This document shows, piece after piece, positions 35,533-45,143 of a stretch of DNA of 64,000 nucleotides. This DNA is from Candidatus Poribacteria bacterium (GTDB lineage: Bacteria; Poribacteria; WGA-4E; JAJDTR01): contig JAPPIK010000056.1 of assembly GCA_028820655.1 (NCBI GenBank), positions 437,486-501,485 on the forward strand, written 5' to 3'. The position numbers and the translations under genes were made by a program. Within the stretch, counting starts at the first letter, position 1. Each line of letters opens with the position of its first letter. The notes beneath the pieces were generated by a model. It was not told the origin of the DNA. It made no database searches and saw nothing but the letters and a program-made list of their open reading frames with translations.

Positions 35533-36816
35533 TCAAAGAAGATCTTCGTCACAAACAATAGTTTGCGTTCGCTCTTTGCCAACAGAGATGAGAGCGATAG
35601 GAACATCGAGAAACTCGGCAATGAAGGCGGTATATCGCTTTGCGTTTTCCGGCAAGTCTTCGTAGCAGCGAACGTTCACCGTGGGCTGCTTCCACCCGGG
35701 CAACGATTCGTAGATCGCCTCACATTCCTCGAGAAATCGCAAACTTGACGGATACGCCATAACTTCCTCGCCTCGGCGCCGGTAAGCCACACAAACCTGA
35801 AGTTCGTCAAGATTATCCAAAACATCAAACTTCGTCAGCGCGAGACCGGTGAAGCCGTTAACTCGGGAAGCGTAGCGAAGCGCCACGAGATCAAGCCAAC
35901 CACAACGTCGAGGACGTTGTGTCGTTGCACCGTATTCTTCACCTATCCCGCGTATCTCTTCATCTAAATCAGGCGGCATCTCCGTGGGGAATGGTCCGCC
36001 TCCGACACGAGTGACATAGGCTTTTGATACGCCCAAAACCCGATCTATTGCTTGTGGGCCAACACCTAGGCCGGTACAGACGGCACCGACCGTAGTATTG
36101 GAAGAAGTGACGTACGGATACGTTCCGAAGTCGACATCAAGCATCGTGCCTTGTGCGCCCTCGAACAAGATTCGTCTTCCAGTTTTGAGTGCGTTGTTCA
36201 AGAGTTCAGGCGTGTCGGCTACATACGGGGCAAGTTGCTCTGAATACACAAAGTATTGCTCTAACAAAGCCTGCCGATCAATCTCGCCGCCGATTTGATC
36301 GAGTGCGTAACCCTTCGCAGCCAGATTGAAGTCGAGTTTTTTCTGAAAAAGTTCAAAATCAAGCAGATCTGCAACACGTATTCCCGCATGTCGATTCATC
36401 TTGTCGGAATAGGTCGGACCGATACCTCGCGCGGTGGTACCAAGTTTGAGCACGCTTCCGAGGTCATCCCAAGATTCCATTATCCTGTGATAGGGCAAGA
36501 TAAGGTGCGCGCGCGAGCTAATCTTCAACCGATCACCAACATCGATTCCACATGCCTCCAAATTCGCAATCTCATCGAACAGAGTCTCCAAGTTGATGAC
36601 GACTCCGTTGCCAATCACGTTAACTGTGTTGGGGTGCAAAAGTCCTGAGGGAAGCAAATGAAAGACAAACTTATCCTCTCCGATTACGATTGTATGCCCG
36701 GCGTTATCGCCGCCCTGATATCTAGCTACAATATCTGCGCCTTCGGCAAGGAAGTCCGTGGTGCCGCCCTTGCTTTCATCGCCCCATTGGGCGCCCAAGA
36801 TTGCTGTGTTCGCCAT
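35533..36816 (-). CDS. purA: Adenylosuccinate synthetase
   Basis: A 427-residue enzyme, normal length, that joins IMP and aspartate with GTP on the way to AMP. Motifs include RYQGGDNAGHTIV, FEGAQGTMLDVDFGTYPYVTSS, GVSKAYVTRVGGGPFPTEM and the terminal VGKERTQTIV. One oddity: the N-terminal loop, usually GDEGKGK, reads GDESKGG here, so the last Lys and one Gly are replaced while the Asp and the first Lys are kept. The gene lies 41 bases downstream of rpsI and is followed by the tRNA-Lys and tRNA-Glu genes. Confidence 0.95.
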   Translation of the reverse strand: MANTAILGAQWGDESKGGTTDFLAEGADIVARYQGGDNAGHTIVIGEDKFVFHLLPSGLLHPNTVNVIGNGVVINLETLFDEIANLEACGIDVGDRLKISSRAHLILPYHRIMESWDDLGSVLKLGTTARGIGPTYSDKMNRHAGIRVADLLDFELFQKKLDFNLAAKGYALDQIGGEIDRQALLEQYFVYSEQLAPYVADTPELLNNALKTGRRILFEGAQGTMLDVDFGTYPYVTSSNTTVGAVCTGLGVGPQAIDRVLGVSKAYVTRVGGGPFPTEMPPDLDEEIRGIGEEYGATTQRPRRCGWLDLVALRYASRVNGFTGLALTKFDVLDNLDELQVCVAYRRRGEEVMAYPSSLRFLEECEAIYESLPGWKQPTVNVRCYEDLPENAKRYTAFIAEFLDVPIALISVGKERTQTIVCDEDLL

Positions 36817-36857
36817 GAATCATTTCCTCAACTCAATGTGCGGCATTCCCACTGCGA

Positions 36858-37250
36858 CTAACGCTTGGAGAACTGGTAGCGTGCCCGCGCGCCTTTCTGA
36901 CCATACTTCTGACGTTCAACCATACGAGAATCACGGGTCAGAAATCCGGCTTTTTTGAGGGTAGGTTTCAAGGATTCATCTGCTTTTACGAGTGCCCGTG
37001 CCAAACCGTGAAGAATCGCTCCTGCTTGACCGGAGATTCCACCGCCACGAATGTTTACAATCACATCGTAGTGGGCGCTTCTCGAAACGAGTTCAATCGG
37101 TTGTCTAGCGTATTGAACGTGGTCCGCTCGGTCGAAGTATTCCTCAAGGTTTTTTTTATTAACGATAAATTGACCGGAACCGGGTAGTAGCCTCACGCGT
37201 GCGACTGAGGTTTTACGCCGTCCTGTTCCCCAATACTGTTCGATTGCCAT
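36858..37250 (-). CDS. rpsI: Small ribosomal subunit protein S9
   Basis: A 130-residue S9 protein of standard length. The start [18 protein letters not shown], the central [20 protein letters not shown] and the basic C-terminal tail ending RARYQFSKR, whose last Arg reaches the P-site tRNA, are all typical. It follows rplM by 93 bases in the conserved rplM-rpsI order. Confidence 0.97.
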   Translation of the reverse strand: MAIEQYWGTGRRKTSVARVRLLPGSGQFIVNKKNLEEYFDRADHVQYARQPIELVSRSAHYDVIVNIRGGGISGQAGAILHGLARALVKADESLKPTLKKAGFLTRDSRMVERQKYGQKGARARYQFSKR

Positions 37251-37343
37251 ATTTCTTCCTCAATACGATAACGGTGTTTTCGGCTGAATTTGCATGGCTT
37301 CGCTCGATTGTGTCGAGCATCCGGCAACATGCGTATGCCGCAT

Positions 37344-37793
37344 TCACACCTCCAAAACTTGCGGTTGCTGTGCTTGATGCGGGTGGTTGGGTCCCGAATA
37401 TACTTTCATTTTCTTAATGAGTTTGTCTCCCAAACGATTTTTCGGCAGCATACCCTTGACTGCACGACGAATGATCAATTCGGGGTTTAGCTCCATCTGC
37501 TCATTGAAAGTCCTATATTTGTCGCCGCCCGGATAGCCGCTATGGCGAAAGTATGTCTTCTGTTCCGATTTATTGCCTGTGACGACAACCTTGTCGGCAT
37601 TAATCACAGCGACGCGAAAGCCTGGATCAGCATGCGGCGTAAAGGTTGGATGATGTTTGCCTCTTAGCACCGACGCAATTCGGGTTGCCAATCGGCCAAG
37701 CACCTGACCTCCCGCATCTACCACATACCACTTAACATCCTCATCTGACAAAGAATCAGATTTGGGAAAATACGTTTGCATCCGAAGTCCCAT
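37344..37793 (-). CDS. rplM: Large ribosomal subunit protein L13
   Basis: A 149-residue L13. The family pattern is clear: WYVVDAGGQVLGRLATRIAS, FRVAVINADKVVVTGNK, YFRHSGYPGG and RRAVKGMLPKNRLGDKLIKK. AAGGAAA lies seven bases before the ATG at 37793 and supports that start over the internal Met at 37781. It is the first gene of the rplM-rpsI-purA group. In E. coli L13 represses its own operon post-transcriptionally; the leader here was not resolved. Confidence 0.97.
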   Translation of the reverse strand: MGLRMQTYFPKSDSLSDEDVKWYVVDAGGQVLGRLATRIASVLRGKHHPTFTPHADPGFRVAVINADKVVVTGNKSEQKTYFRHSGYPGGDKYRTFNEQMELNPELIIRRAVKGMLPKNRLGDKLIKKMKVYSGPNHPHQAQQPQVLEV

Positions 37794-38384
37794 AACGTTT
37801 CCTTCTACGCTCGTTTAACATTGGCAGCGTCGTCCATTGGCGCTCGCCCGGAACCGGCTTCCAACTGCCTGTTGATTCTCTTCCGTTACCCGCTCATCGC
37901 ACATTGGTCCTGCCCAGTTTTTTGTGAGAATACTTAATTCCGGCTCTCAACTTTGCGAGAATCGTGACTGGCAGTGTCCACTAAATGTTTGCCGACTCGT
38001 ACCCGGAGTTTCCAAAACTCTTCGCCGTGGTTGAGTGGGGATTATATGCAGAAAATGAAAGGCGAAGGTGCGATCAAGCCTACCGGCACAACAGCGGACA
38101 ATGATATCACCGATGACGCTTCATTGTCAAGGTGAATTCCGTACATGCGCTGGAGAAGGACACGAAATGATGGCAGTCGGTAACGTGCGACGATGTTTGG
38201 ACCGAGGGAGTTGCTATACACTTTAACGCATCTAAGTAACTCTTTTACTTGGCAGTTGTTCGGACCTCCCATGAAAATCGGAAAATCGGTGATGGTTGTA
38301 TCTTGTCCCCGTTGCTTTGACCAACAACGGTGAATCTTACACCATAGGGCATGTGTGTACTCCCTCGTGCGAATTAATCACTGC
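37794..38384. other. Long intergenic stretch upstream of rplM
   Basis: About 590 bases, and close to 1 kb if counted to the membrane protein gene. The rplM promoter on the - strand should lie here, but no strong match is seen. The - strand frame 38042-38272 lacks a ribosome site or known pattern. No RNA gene was recognised. Confidence 0.35.
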
Positions 38385-38413
38385 TTGAAATTAACACGAA
38401 TTGGTGTTATAAT
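38385..38413 (+). promoter_or_regulatory. Strong promoter with a palindrome in the spacer
   Basis: TTGAAA (38385-38390), a 17-base spacer and perfect TATAAT (38408-38413). The spacer contains AACAC (38393-38397) and GTGTT (38404-38408), a 5-bp inverted repeat that overlaps the -10 box and looks like a repressor site. No sizeable gene starts within 300 bases downstream: only a 36-codon frame from the ATG near 38439 and an unconvincing frame from 38503. The product may be a small RNA, a small protein or a long leader for the membrane protein at 38825. Confidence 0.7.
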
Positions 38414-38824
38414 CACACAGTTAGCGAAAACTACCCCGATGACCCCGCGAACATCTCCTCGAAAATTAAGGTATCCTCGTACTTCAGGCACTGTCCCCAT
38501 ATTTGAAAAGACCTCACACATTCTTTACATACAGCATAATGCGGCGTAGGGAAAACGCATTAACATATGAGAGTGTCATCACCGTATTTTACGCAGTTGC
38601 GCCTTCGCGTGCCTCCAGCGATGCGCTTGATGCAGCGATGCATTGTGATTGTCAAACCGGTCTTTTCATGGCTGGGGAGGTAAATTTTAGGGAAAGTCTG
38701 TCGATCACTGGGGTGGACAGTATCAGAGGGGAAGAATCCTGCTTGATACCCACTCGTTTAATCGCTTACTATTCATTTGCATGACCCATTCGAAACAGAG
38801 TCGAAAGAGGTGTGGACCCAGCGA

Positions 38825-39523
38825 ATGCCAATGGTTTCTACAACAGACAGAGCCGTCATTGCCATATGCGGTATGATGCTCTTGGCATTCTGGTTGTACT
38901 CCCAGTTTGCATTGCTGTGGATTATCCACATAAACTGTTTGATCGCGGCGATTCTTTTCGGTTACGCGATTTGGAAAGAGCGAGAGACATCCCGAATTCT
39001 GGAGCGGAGTGTCCTCTTCGGCGTAGTGGCATCGCTTACCTACATCCCGTTAGATTGGGGATTGTCGCATGGAATTCAATTCATCATTTATCTTCGCTCT
39101 GATTTAGCCGTAATGCCTGCTGCTCCTTTGTGCGTGGTGTTCGCGTGGATGATTGCGATCACTGTGATCATTTACTTGTATTGTCGCTTGAACTCAATGG
39201 CAGCGCACGCCTTTGTCTCGGCGGGAATCGCCGGAATCGCCGCGTTCGCCGGCGTTATAGTCATAGACCAATTTGCCTCCGCACAGTTTCTGTGGCACTG
39301 GAATTCTACGCCTTTAGGAGGACGATATAGAGTTGATTTTCCCCAAATTGGATCGACTCCTGTCTTCGTTCCTGTCAGTTTGCTCTTGACTTTCGTATTG
39401 TCCCCCTACTACTTCTACAAGCGGCAACATACAATTGTCGCCGGAATTCGATGTGGCGTGTTCATGGGAACAATGTTATTCTGCGGTTTCGTCGTATTTT
39501 TGGCGCTTTATCGCGACGTTTGA
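38825..39523 (+). CDS. Integral membrane protein of unknown function
   Basis: About 232 residues with seven hydrophobic segments (first MLLAFWLYSQFALLWIIHI; others around AAILFGYAIW, LFGVVASLTYIPLDWGL, APLCVVFAWMIAITVIIYLY, VSAGIAGIAAFAGVIVI, VPVSLLLTFVLSPYYFY and VFMGTMLFCGFVVFLAL). No family or catalytic motif is recognised. The frame runs upstream to a TTG at 38777, but no start has a good ribosome site; I prefer the ATG at 38825, with the ATG at 38831 as an alternative. It lies 67 bases before hslV, but a functional link is not implied. Confidence 0.65.
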   Translation: MPMVSTTDRAVIAICGMMLLAFWLYSQFALLWIIHINCLIAAILFGYAIWKERETSRILERSVLFGVVASLTYIPLDWGLSHGIQFIIYLRSDLAVMPAAPLCVVFAWMIAITVIIYLYCRLNSMAAHAFVSAGIAGIAAFAGVIVIDQFASAQFLWHWNSTPLGGRYRVDFPQIGSTPVFVPVSLLLTFVLSPYYFYKRQHTIVAGIRCGVFMGTMLFCGFVVFLALYRDV

Positions 39524-39590
39524 TTCAATTGTTTCACAATCATGATCGTAGCAAAATTTGAGTGATTCATGCTTTATATTAGGTGATGCG

Positions 39591-40124
39591 ATGATTAGGT
39601 CAACAACTATCTTGGCCGTACGCCGAAACAATCAAATTGCCATCGGGGGTGATGGGCAGGTAACCCTTGGTGACACTGCGATCAAGCATGGTGCCAAGAA
39701 GATTCGGAAGATTCATGAGGACACCGTGCTGCTTGGCTTTGCAGGTTCTGCTTCGGACGCACTTACGTTGTATGAGAAATTGGAATCAAAACTGGATCAA
39801 TACCGAGGAAATCTTCAACGAGCAGCGGTTGAGTTAGCTAGGGATTGGAGAAGCGATCGAGTGCTGAGAAGGGTTGATGCCTTGATGATTGCTATGAATA
39901 TGGAAGGCGGTTATCTTATTTCCGGTGCGGGGGACGTGATCTCTCCCGACGACGATGTATTAGCCATCGGATCGGGAGGCTCCGTGGCTTTATCGGCAGC
40001 CAAGGCTCTTTTGAGTTTTTCCTCACTGACCGCCAAGGATATTGTCCAAGAGGCATTGAAGATCACAAGCCGGATTTGTATTTATACCAACGATGAGATT
40101 GCCATTGAGACTATTGAACCTTAG
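39591..40124 (+). CDS. hslV: ATP-dependent protease peptidase subunit HslV
   Basis: A 177-residue proteasome-like peptidase that forms the proteolytic core of HslUV (ClpQY) in the cytoplasm. After a short propeptide (MIRS), TTILAVRRN presents the N-terminal Thr nucleophile (T5 before processing). IAIGGDGQVTLGDT, the KIRKIHEDTVLLGFAGS strand and AIGSGGSVALSAAKAL match the family. GGTGATG stands just before the ATG at 39591; the frame is open to 39558, but the extra residues are not conserved. hslU follows 67 bases downstream, the usual order. Confidence 0.96.
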   Translation: MIRSTTILAVRRNNQIAIGGDGQVTLGDTAIKHGAKKIRKIHEDTVLLGFAGSASDALTLYEKLESKLDQYRGNLQRAAVELARDWRSDRVLRRVDALMIAMNMEGGYLISGAGDVISPDDDVLAIGSGGSVALSAAKALLSFSSLTAKDIVQEALKITSRICIYTNDEIAIETIEP

Positions 40125-40191
40125 CCGCCTCTCGTCCTAAGCATTCATTATTTGGTTTCTGACAGATTAACGACCAAACCGGAGGATTATC

Positions 40192-41700
40192 TTGGATCTA
40201 CAGAATACTCAAGAAGCGAGCAAGACCTTGCGTGATTCTCTCACGCCGAAACAGATTGTTGCGGAACTTGACAAATACATCATCGGCCAAGCCGAAGCCA
40301 AGCGTTCAGTAGCCATTGCACTTCGCAATCGAGCGCGCCGGCAGATGCTCGAAGAAGATATCCGAGATGAAGTCGCCCCCAAGAACATCATTATGATTGG
40401 CTCCACGGGTGTAGGAAAAACGGAGATTGCTCGTCGATTGGCGCGACTGGTTGATGCGCCATTTATAAAGGTGGAGGCGTCAAAATATACCGAAGTTGGT
40501 TACGTCGGGCGTGACGTAGAATCAATGATTCGCGATTTGACCGAACTCGCGGTTAACATGGTAAAAGCGGAGCAGACCGAAACTGTCAAGGAAAGAGCGC
40601 TTGAACAGGTCGAGGAACGGCTTTTGGACTATATCTATCCGCCGCCGAGTTCGCTGAAAAAGGACCGAGAAGACGAATCAAGTGAAGAGGAAGATTTAGC
40701 TGAAAGCGACGGGGGCGAAGAGGAGCCTCAAGAAGTACAGGAATTAACTGCAGGGTTGATTGAGATAGCGAATGAACCCGAGGAATCGGAAACCGTCCGA
40801 AAGCAGAGGGAGGAACGATATCTAAGAACTCGAGAAAAGTTTCGGCAACAGCTTCGCGATGGCAAACTAGAAGACAAGCCCGTTGAAATCAGTGTCAAGA
40901 ATCGCACGGCTCCGCTTATAGAGATTTTTTCGCCGGGTGGAATCGAGGAGATGGACATAAATTTCAAGGATGTATTCGGCGGGCTAATGCCCAAACAGAC
41001 GAAGAAGCGCCGGTTAACCGTGTCAGAGGCTCGCCAAATCTTGATGCAAGAGGAAGCGGAAAAGTTAATTGACATGGACGGTGTGGTGGGAGACGCAGTT
41101 TCGCGGGTCGAAGACTCCGGGTTAGTTTTTCTTGACGAAATTGACAAAATTGCCGGCAGAGAAAGTAAGGCGGGGCCCGATGTCTCCCGTGAAGGTGTCC
41201 AGCGTGACATTTTGCCGATAATCGAGGGTTGCACGGTGGCGACCAAATATGGCATGGTACGCACCGACCATATTCTGTTTATCGCGGCGGGAGCGTTTCA
41301 CATGTCCAAGCCGTCGGATCTCATTCCCGAGTTGCAAGGGCGTTTTCCCATTCGAGTCGAACTCAAGAGCCTAGGTGAAGGCGACTTTAAGCGAATCCTC
41401 ACGGAACCCAAAAACGCTCTCGTCAAACAGTATATAGCCATGATGCAGACCGAAGAGTTGACAATCACGATTAGCGATGACGCCGTGGATGCGATTTCCT
41501 CCCTCGCGTATCGGGTTAATGAAGCTGTCGAAGACATCGGTGCACGCCGCTTGCACACAATCATGGAGAAACTATTTGAAGACATATCCTTTGAAGCGCC
41601 AGACCTTGAGGACAAGGACATTGTGGTGGACGCTCAATATGTTAACGGTCAATTGTCTGATATTGTAAAAAACGAAGACCTCAGCAAATATGTCTTATGA
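40192..41700 (+). CDS. hslU: HslU ATPase of the HslUV protease
   Basis: A 502-residue AAA+ unfoldase that feeds substrates to HslV. Walker A GSTGVGKT is at residues 70-77, Walker B VFLDEID near 311, and the C-terminal arm ends DLSKYVL as in other HslU proteins. The start is a TTG with an excellent ribosome site (GGAGG six bases upstream), and no ATG is available. It is about 40-60 residues longer than typical HslU because the intermediate I-domain contains a very acidic insert at about 155-205 ([19 protein letters not shown]). The pore motif GYVGRDVE is intact. Confidence 0.95.
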   Translation: MDLQNTQEASKTLRDSLTPKQIVAELDKYIIGQAEAKRSVAIALRNRARRQMLEEDIRDEVAPKNIIMIGSTGVGKTEIARRLARLVDAPFIKVEASKYTEVGYVGRDVESMIRDLTELAVNMVKAEQTETVKERALEQVEERLLDYIYPPPSSLKKDREDESSEEEDLAESDGGEEEPQEVQELTAGLIEIANEPEESETVRKQREERYLRTREKFRQQLRDGKLEDKPVEISVKNRTAPLIEIFSPGGIEEMDINFKDVFGGLMPKQTKKRRLTVSEARQILMQEEAEKLIDMDGVVGDAVSRVEDSGLVFLDEIDKIAGRESKAGPDVSREGVQRDILPIIEGCTVATKYGMVRTDHILFIAAGAFHMSKPSDLIPELQGRFPIRVELKSLGEGDFKRILTEPKNALVKQYIAMMQTEELTITISDDAVDAISSLAYRVNEAVEDIGARRLHTIMEKLFEDISFEAPDLEDKDIVVDAQYVNGQLSDIVKNEDLSKYVL

Positions 41701-41847
41701 TTCGGAAGTTCGAATCGGGTACAGGGATTTCCGATTCATCAGGAATAACGCTGCGCGACCAAAATCCCAGCGAAGCCAGTATGACCAGTAGGAGCGTGAA
41801 TAGGTCAGAGCATTTAGGGTAAACCGCATCAATGAAAGGGGGAAGCA

Positions 41848-42642
41848 ATGGGAATACTAGATGGCAAAACTGCACTGGTGACCGGCGGCGGACGCGGAAT
41901 CGGCAAGGGCATCGCAACGGAATTGGCAAAGGAGGGCGCCGACATCGTTATCGCCGATATCGACCTCGACAACGCTGAATACACCGCAATCGAACTCCGA
42001 GATCTAGGGCGGAAGGTTACGGTTGTCGAGATGGACATCACGCGGGAAGCATCTGTGGCGTCGGCGGTTTCGAGCGCACTTGGCGAGCACAACCGGATTA
42101 ACATCTTGGTTAATAACGCAGGCATTATGGGTGACCACGTCCTTGGAGATGAAGTTCAATTAAAAAGTTGGGACAAGTGTTTCGAGGTCAACCTTAGGGG
42201 CATTTGGGTTGTGAGCCGCGCGATTGTTGGCCACTTCAAAGAGATTGGAGGCGGGAAGATTGTGAACATCGCTTCGGTCGCGGGGCGGCATGGGAGCGGT
42301 ACGCATGCCGACTATTCGGCATCCAAGGCGGGCGCCATCAGCGTTACACAATCTTTGGCAAACGAGCTCGGGGCATTCAACGTTAATGTCAACGCTGTCT
42401 GTCCAGGGGTGCTTTGGACAGCCATGTGGCGGCAACTTGAAGGCATGTATTCTCGCGACGCTTCGGAGGAGAACGTAAATAAACGAAAAACCTTTGAGGG
42501 ACTTATTCGAGATCGGTGTCCGCTTGGCAGGGAACAAACGCCGGAGGATGTTGGAATGCTCGTCGCGTTTCTTGTCTCGGAGCGGTCGCGAAACATCACG
42601 GGTCAAGCCATAAACGTTGATTGCGGTATGTTTATGAATTGA
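41848..42642 (+). CDS. Short-chain dehydrogenase/reductase
   Basis: A 264-residue classical SDR enzyme. The cofactor motif TGGGRGIGKGIA lies near residues 12-23, followed by Asp in DIDLDN, which favours NAD(H), then NNAGIMG and the catalytic YSASK. The C-terminal end GQAINVDCGMFMN is like 3-oxoacyl-ACP reductase or sugar/polyol dehydrogenases. The substrate is unknown. GGGGGAAGCA precedes the ATG. The neighbouring Ldh-family and PhyH genes on the opposite strand suggest a small-molecule catabolic region, but no pathway is defined. Confidence 0.88.
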   Translation: MGILDGKTALVTGGGRGIGKGIATELAKEGADIVIADIDLDNAEYTAIELRDLGRKVTVVEMDITREASVASAVSSALGEHNRINILVNNAGIMGDHVLGDEVQLKSWDKCFEVNLRGIWVVSRAIVGHFKEIGGGKIVNIASVAGRHGSGTHADYSASKAGAISVTQSLANELGAFNVNVNAVCPGVLWTAMWRQLEGMYSRDASEENVNKRKTFEGLIRDRCPLGREQTPEDVGMLVAFLVSERSRNITGQAINVDCGMFMN

Positions 42643-42756
42643 TGGGAGAACGCATGCGGGGTCTAATGACATGCATTGCGCTCCGCAGCATCTCCGTTAG
42701 TGGTAGGGAACGAAAACCACATGCCGTCTTTTGTGCCATGCAGGCACAAGCGTAAC

Positions 42757-43815
42757 CTACTCCAACCAAGCATCAGGATTGAGCCCCACGGCACGGGCTT
42801 CGTCACAGATGGCTCCCCAGGTTGTTTCGTCAATGTTAATTCCTTCGACCACTTTGCGCTCGGCAGATCGGAATTCCGGCTCGCCGGGCGCCAGAATTTC
42901 CGAGAATTCTGGGGCGACACGGCTTGACTTGACATGCAGAATCAGATCCTCGATTTCCTTATAATACGTTTCCAACTCGGTGAAATGGTCAATATTGTAG
43001 ACCGTGAAGAGAACCCCATTGCTGACCATCTTTTTTTCGCCCGCCGCACACCCTTGACCACTCAACGCCCCGCCTAAAAGTTCCACAACGAAACTGAGTC
43101 CGTATCCTTTGTAGGCGACAACCCCGCCCATCGGGAGAATCGCGCCCGGCGGGTCCGCCTTGAATGTCCGCGGATCTGTCGTCGGGTTGGCTTGATTGTC
43201 GATTATCCATCCTTCGGGTACTTTCTGCCCTGCATTGATGGCAACTCGAATTTTCCCCTCCGCCACAACCGAGGTGGTCATGTCAACAAGGAGTGGGTTT
43301 TCGTCACGGCGAGGAGCAGAAAAAGCGATCGGGTTGGTCGAAAGTCGGCCATCAATTCCGCCGTAAGGGGCAATCTGGTAACCGAGACGTCCGGCATTGA
43401 CAAAAACTAGCCCCATCATTTCAGAGCGCGCCGCCTTTAAAGCGTACGCCCCAGCCCGTCCAACGTGGCTCGTATTGCGCAACACCACCGTACTGGTGCC
43501 ATATTGGCGCGCTTTCTCCATCGCTAGATTCATAGCAAAATTCCCGCCAATTTGACCGAGCGCACCTTGGGCATCCACGACAGCGGTACAAGGGTTTTGG
43601 CGGACGATTACAGGCGTGGCGCGCGGCTGGTAGGTACCATCTCTGAGCGCGCGAGCATACTCGGAATACCGGATCGCGCCGTGCGAGTCGTGTCCAAAAA
43701 GGCTTGATTCGACCAGATGATCTGTCACCGCGTGAGCGTCTTCCGGCGAACAACCTGCAGCTTCAAACAGGTCGCAACCGACTTTCCGTAGAGTATCCGT
43801 ATGGATGATGGGCAT
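42757..43815 (-). CDS. Ldh-family (malate/L-lactate dehydrogenase type 2) oxidoreductase
   Basis: A 352-residue NAD(P)-dependent oxidoreductase of the malate/L-lactate dehydrogenase type 2 family (ComC, YlbC, AllD, YiaK relatives), unrelated in fold to classical LDH. Family signs are SSLFGHDSHGAIRYSEYARAL with the catalytic His, VVDAQGALGQIGG, VVLRNTSHVGRAGAYAL, and GVVAYKGYGLSFVVELLGGAL. AAAGGGA precedes the ATG. Substrates range over ureidoglycolate, sulfolactate and keto-gulonate, so none is assigned. It is adjacent to the PhyH gene (72 bases) on the same strand and probably co-transcribed. Confidence 0.87.
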   Translation of the reverse strand: MPIIHTDTLRKVGCDLFEAAGCSPEDAHAVTDHLVESSLFGHDSHGAIRYSEYARALRDGTYQPRATPVIVRQNPCTAVVDAQGALGQIGGNFAMNLAMEKARQYGTSTVVLRNTSHVGRAGAYALKAARSEMMGLVFVNAGRLGYQIAPYGGIDGRLSTNPIAFSAPRRDENPLLVDMTTSVVAEGKIRVAINAGQKVPEGWIIDNQANPTTDPRTFKADPPGAILPMGGVVAYKGYGLSFVVELLGGALSGQGCAAGEKKMVSNGVLFTVYNIDHFTELETYYKEIEDLILHVKSSRVAPEFSEILAPGEPEFRSAERKVVEGINIDETTWGAICDEARAVGLNPDAWLE

Positions 43816-43887
43816 AATGATCCCTTTTGAATTGAAAATATTGGGCGGTCAAATGAAAATCGCGAGTTTTCGGTAGAATATTGCCGG

Positions 43888-44802
43888 TTAGGGCATTGAG
43901 TAATCGTCAGGATTGTCTTTCCGCCAATTTGGGAGGTATCCTTCTTTGTGTCCGAAGCCGTATGAAGGTCCTATTTGATTCGCGCTCGACCAGGGCCATG
44001 CTTGTCCACCGATGAGGCGGAACTCATCACCTCTGCCGCATAACCAATAGAACATGTGTGCAATGTATCTTGCCACGCCGTGCCCACCGTAATCCGCAGT
44101 CCGAAAGTCGAATCCCTGTTCCTTAATCCAGTCGCGTGTCGGAGGTACTGTCCGCCAATAACTGTATTTCAACATGTGGCGCAATCCTTCTGTCGTGGAC
44201 TCACCGCGGCGGTGGAGGATACTTTGAGAATGAATAACAAACGAACCCGCCAATCCGTCGCTTGAAACCCCCTTCTCGGCGATGTCTCTGCTTGTTGGAC
44301 GAATGTGCGAACCGGGTAGAAGCTCTGTAGGGCCCATTTCCAAAGGCGTATTCTGTGGAAAGTAGAAAACTTCGAGAAAGTTGATTTCGGGTCCAAAAAC
44401 GTGGTCGGCGTCCTGATGCCACACCTGTGCCGGCATCGGGCACTCAACTCGGTGGTTACTTACCAGCACGGGCAATCCCATGTTTTTTCCGAGCAGTGAG
44501 CGCAACGCTCCCGCGAGATTGCGATTCAGCAGCACATGCTCGATGAACCAGTCCTCGAGCAATATGGAACTAGGTTCGTGCGTATCCCGAATTCGCTCTA
44601 AATCGGAATGTGTCAGCCCATCGGGCATAAAACTCGGGTTTATGGGCAGATCGCCGTTGAGGTAGTCATACGTCCGCCGGTTGATTTCATCGGGGACATC
44701 ACCGTGGAGTTGTAAATAGCCATCGCGGCAGAATTGTAGAACTTGTGAATCGGTGAGGGTCGGTTCACAATCGAAGGCACGGTTCACCCTGTCGTATTTC
44801 AT
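43888..44802 (-). CDS. Phytanoyl-CoA dioxygenase (PhyH) family protein
   Basis: A 304-residue Fe(II)/2-oxoglutarate dioxygenase of the PhyH superfamily. Unlike the homologue at 16124, it keeps a clear metal motif: HQDADHVFG gives the HxD pair, and the distal His with following Arg lies in SQSILHRRGEST. TELLPGSHIRPTS is the usual strand. DSQVLQFCRDGYLQL at the N-terminus matches the family start. The substrate is unknown. A weak AGAGAGAA ribosome site precedes the ATG. The Ldh-family gene follows. Confidence 0.85.
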   Translation of the reverse strand: MKYDRVNRAFDCEPTLTDSQVLQFCRDGYLQLHGDVPDEINRRTYDYLNGDLPINPSFMPDGLTHSDLERIRDTHEPSSILLEDWFIEHVLLNRNLAGALRSLLGKNMGLPVLVSNHRVECPMPAQVWHQDADHVFGPEINFLEVFYFPQNTPLEMGPTELLPGSHIRPTSRDIAEKGVSSDGLAGSFVIHSQSILHRRGESTTEGLRHMLKYSYWRTVPPTRDWIKEQGFDFRTADYGGHGVARYIAHMFYWLCGRGDEFRLIGGQAWPWSSANQIGPSYGFGHKEGYLPNWRKDNPDDYSMP

Positions 44803-45143
44803 ACTTTATTCTCTCTCATAATTTCCACTATTGTCCTAGAATGCGGATATATTGCTTAGGTCGATCACATAAATGAACTCGGGCGGAGTGGAGTAAGGAG
44901 CTAGGTCTCTGCACAAAGTCGCTGGGAAGACTGTTTTTAAAGCGTATGATTCTCAATCGCACTCGCCGAAGATCGATTCCATAGTGGAAAGTACTGTTTC
45001 TTACTTCGCCTAGCCGGGAGTTGTGTAATTCGTGCGGTTAGAAACCGCACCTACAGTTAAAGCCATGTGATCTGCCAAATCTGTCAATCTAGCAGAAGCT
45101 GCTGGGAGAAGCGCTCTGTGATTTCCATAAACCGGAAAGTTGA
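44803..45143. other. Intergenic stretch with a REP-like hairpin
   Basis: About 340 bases between the PhyH gene start and the end of the first glycosyltransferase gene. It contains the mini-hairpin at 45032-45050. The frame 45010-45426 (-) is a shadow of the glycosyltransferase gene. Nothing else is recognised. Confidence 0.4.
45032..45050. repeat. REP-like mini-hairpin with AGA loop
   Basis: GTGCGGTT, loop AGA, AACCGCAC, followed by CTACAG. The 8-bp stem is perfect. The build matches the hairpin at 9274-9288 (same loop; a TAG/CTA flank), suggesting a dispersed palindromic family. No T-run, so it is not a typical terminator. Confidence 0.5.

Noticed and set aside
38503..38784. 93-codon frame before the membrane protein
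   Set aside because: No ribosome site, no pattern, and only partly downstream of the promoter at 38385; kept only as part of the unexplained stretch.
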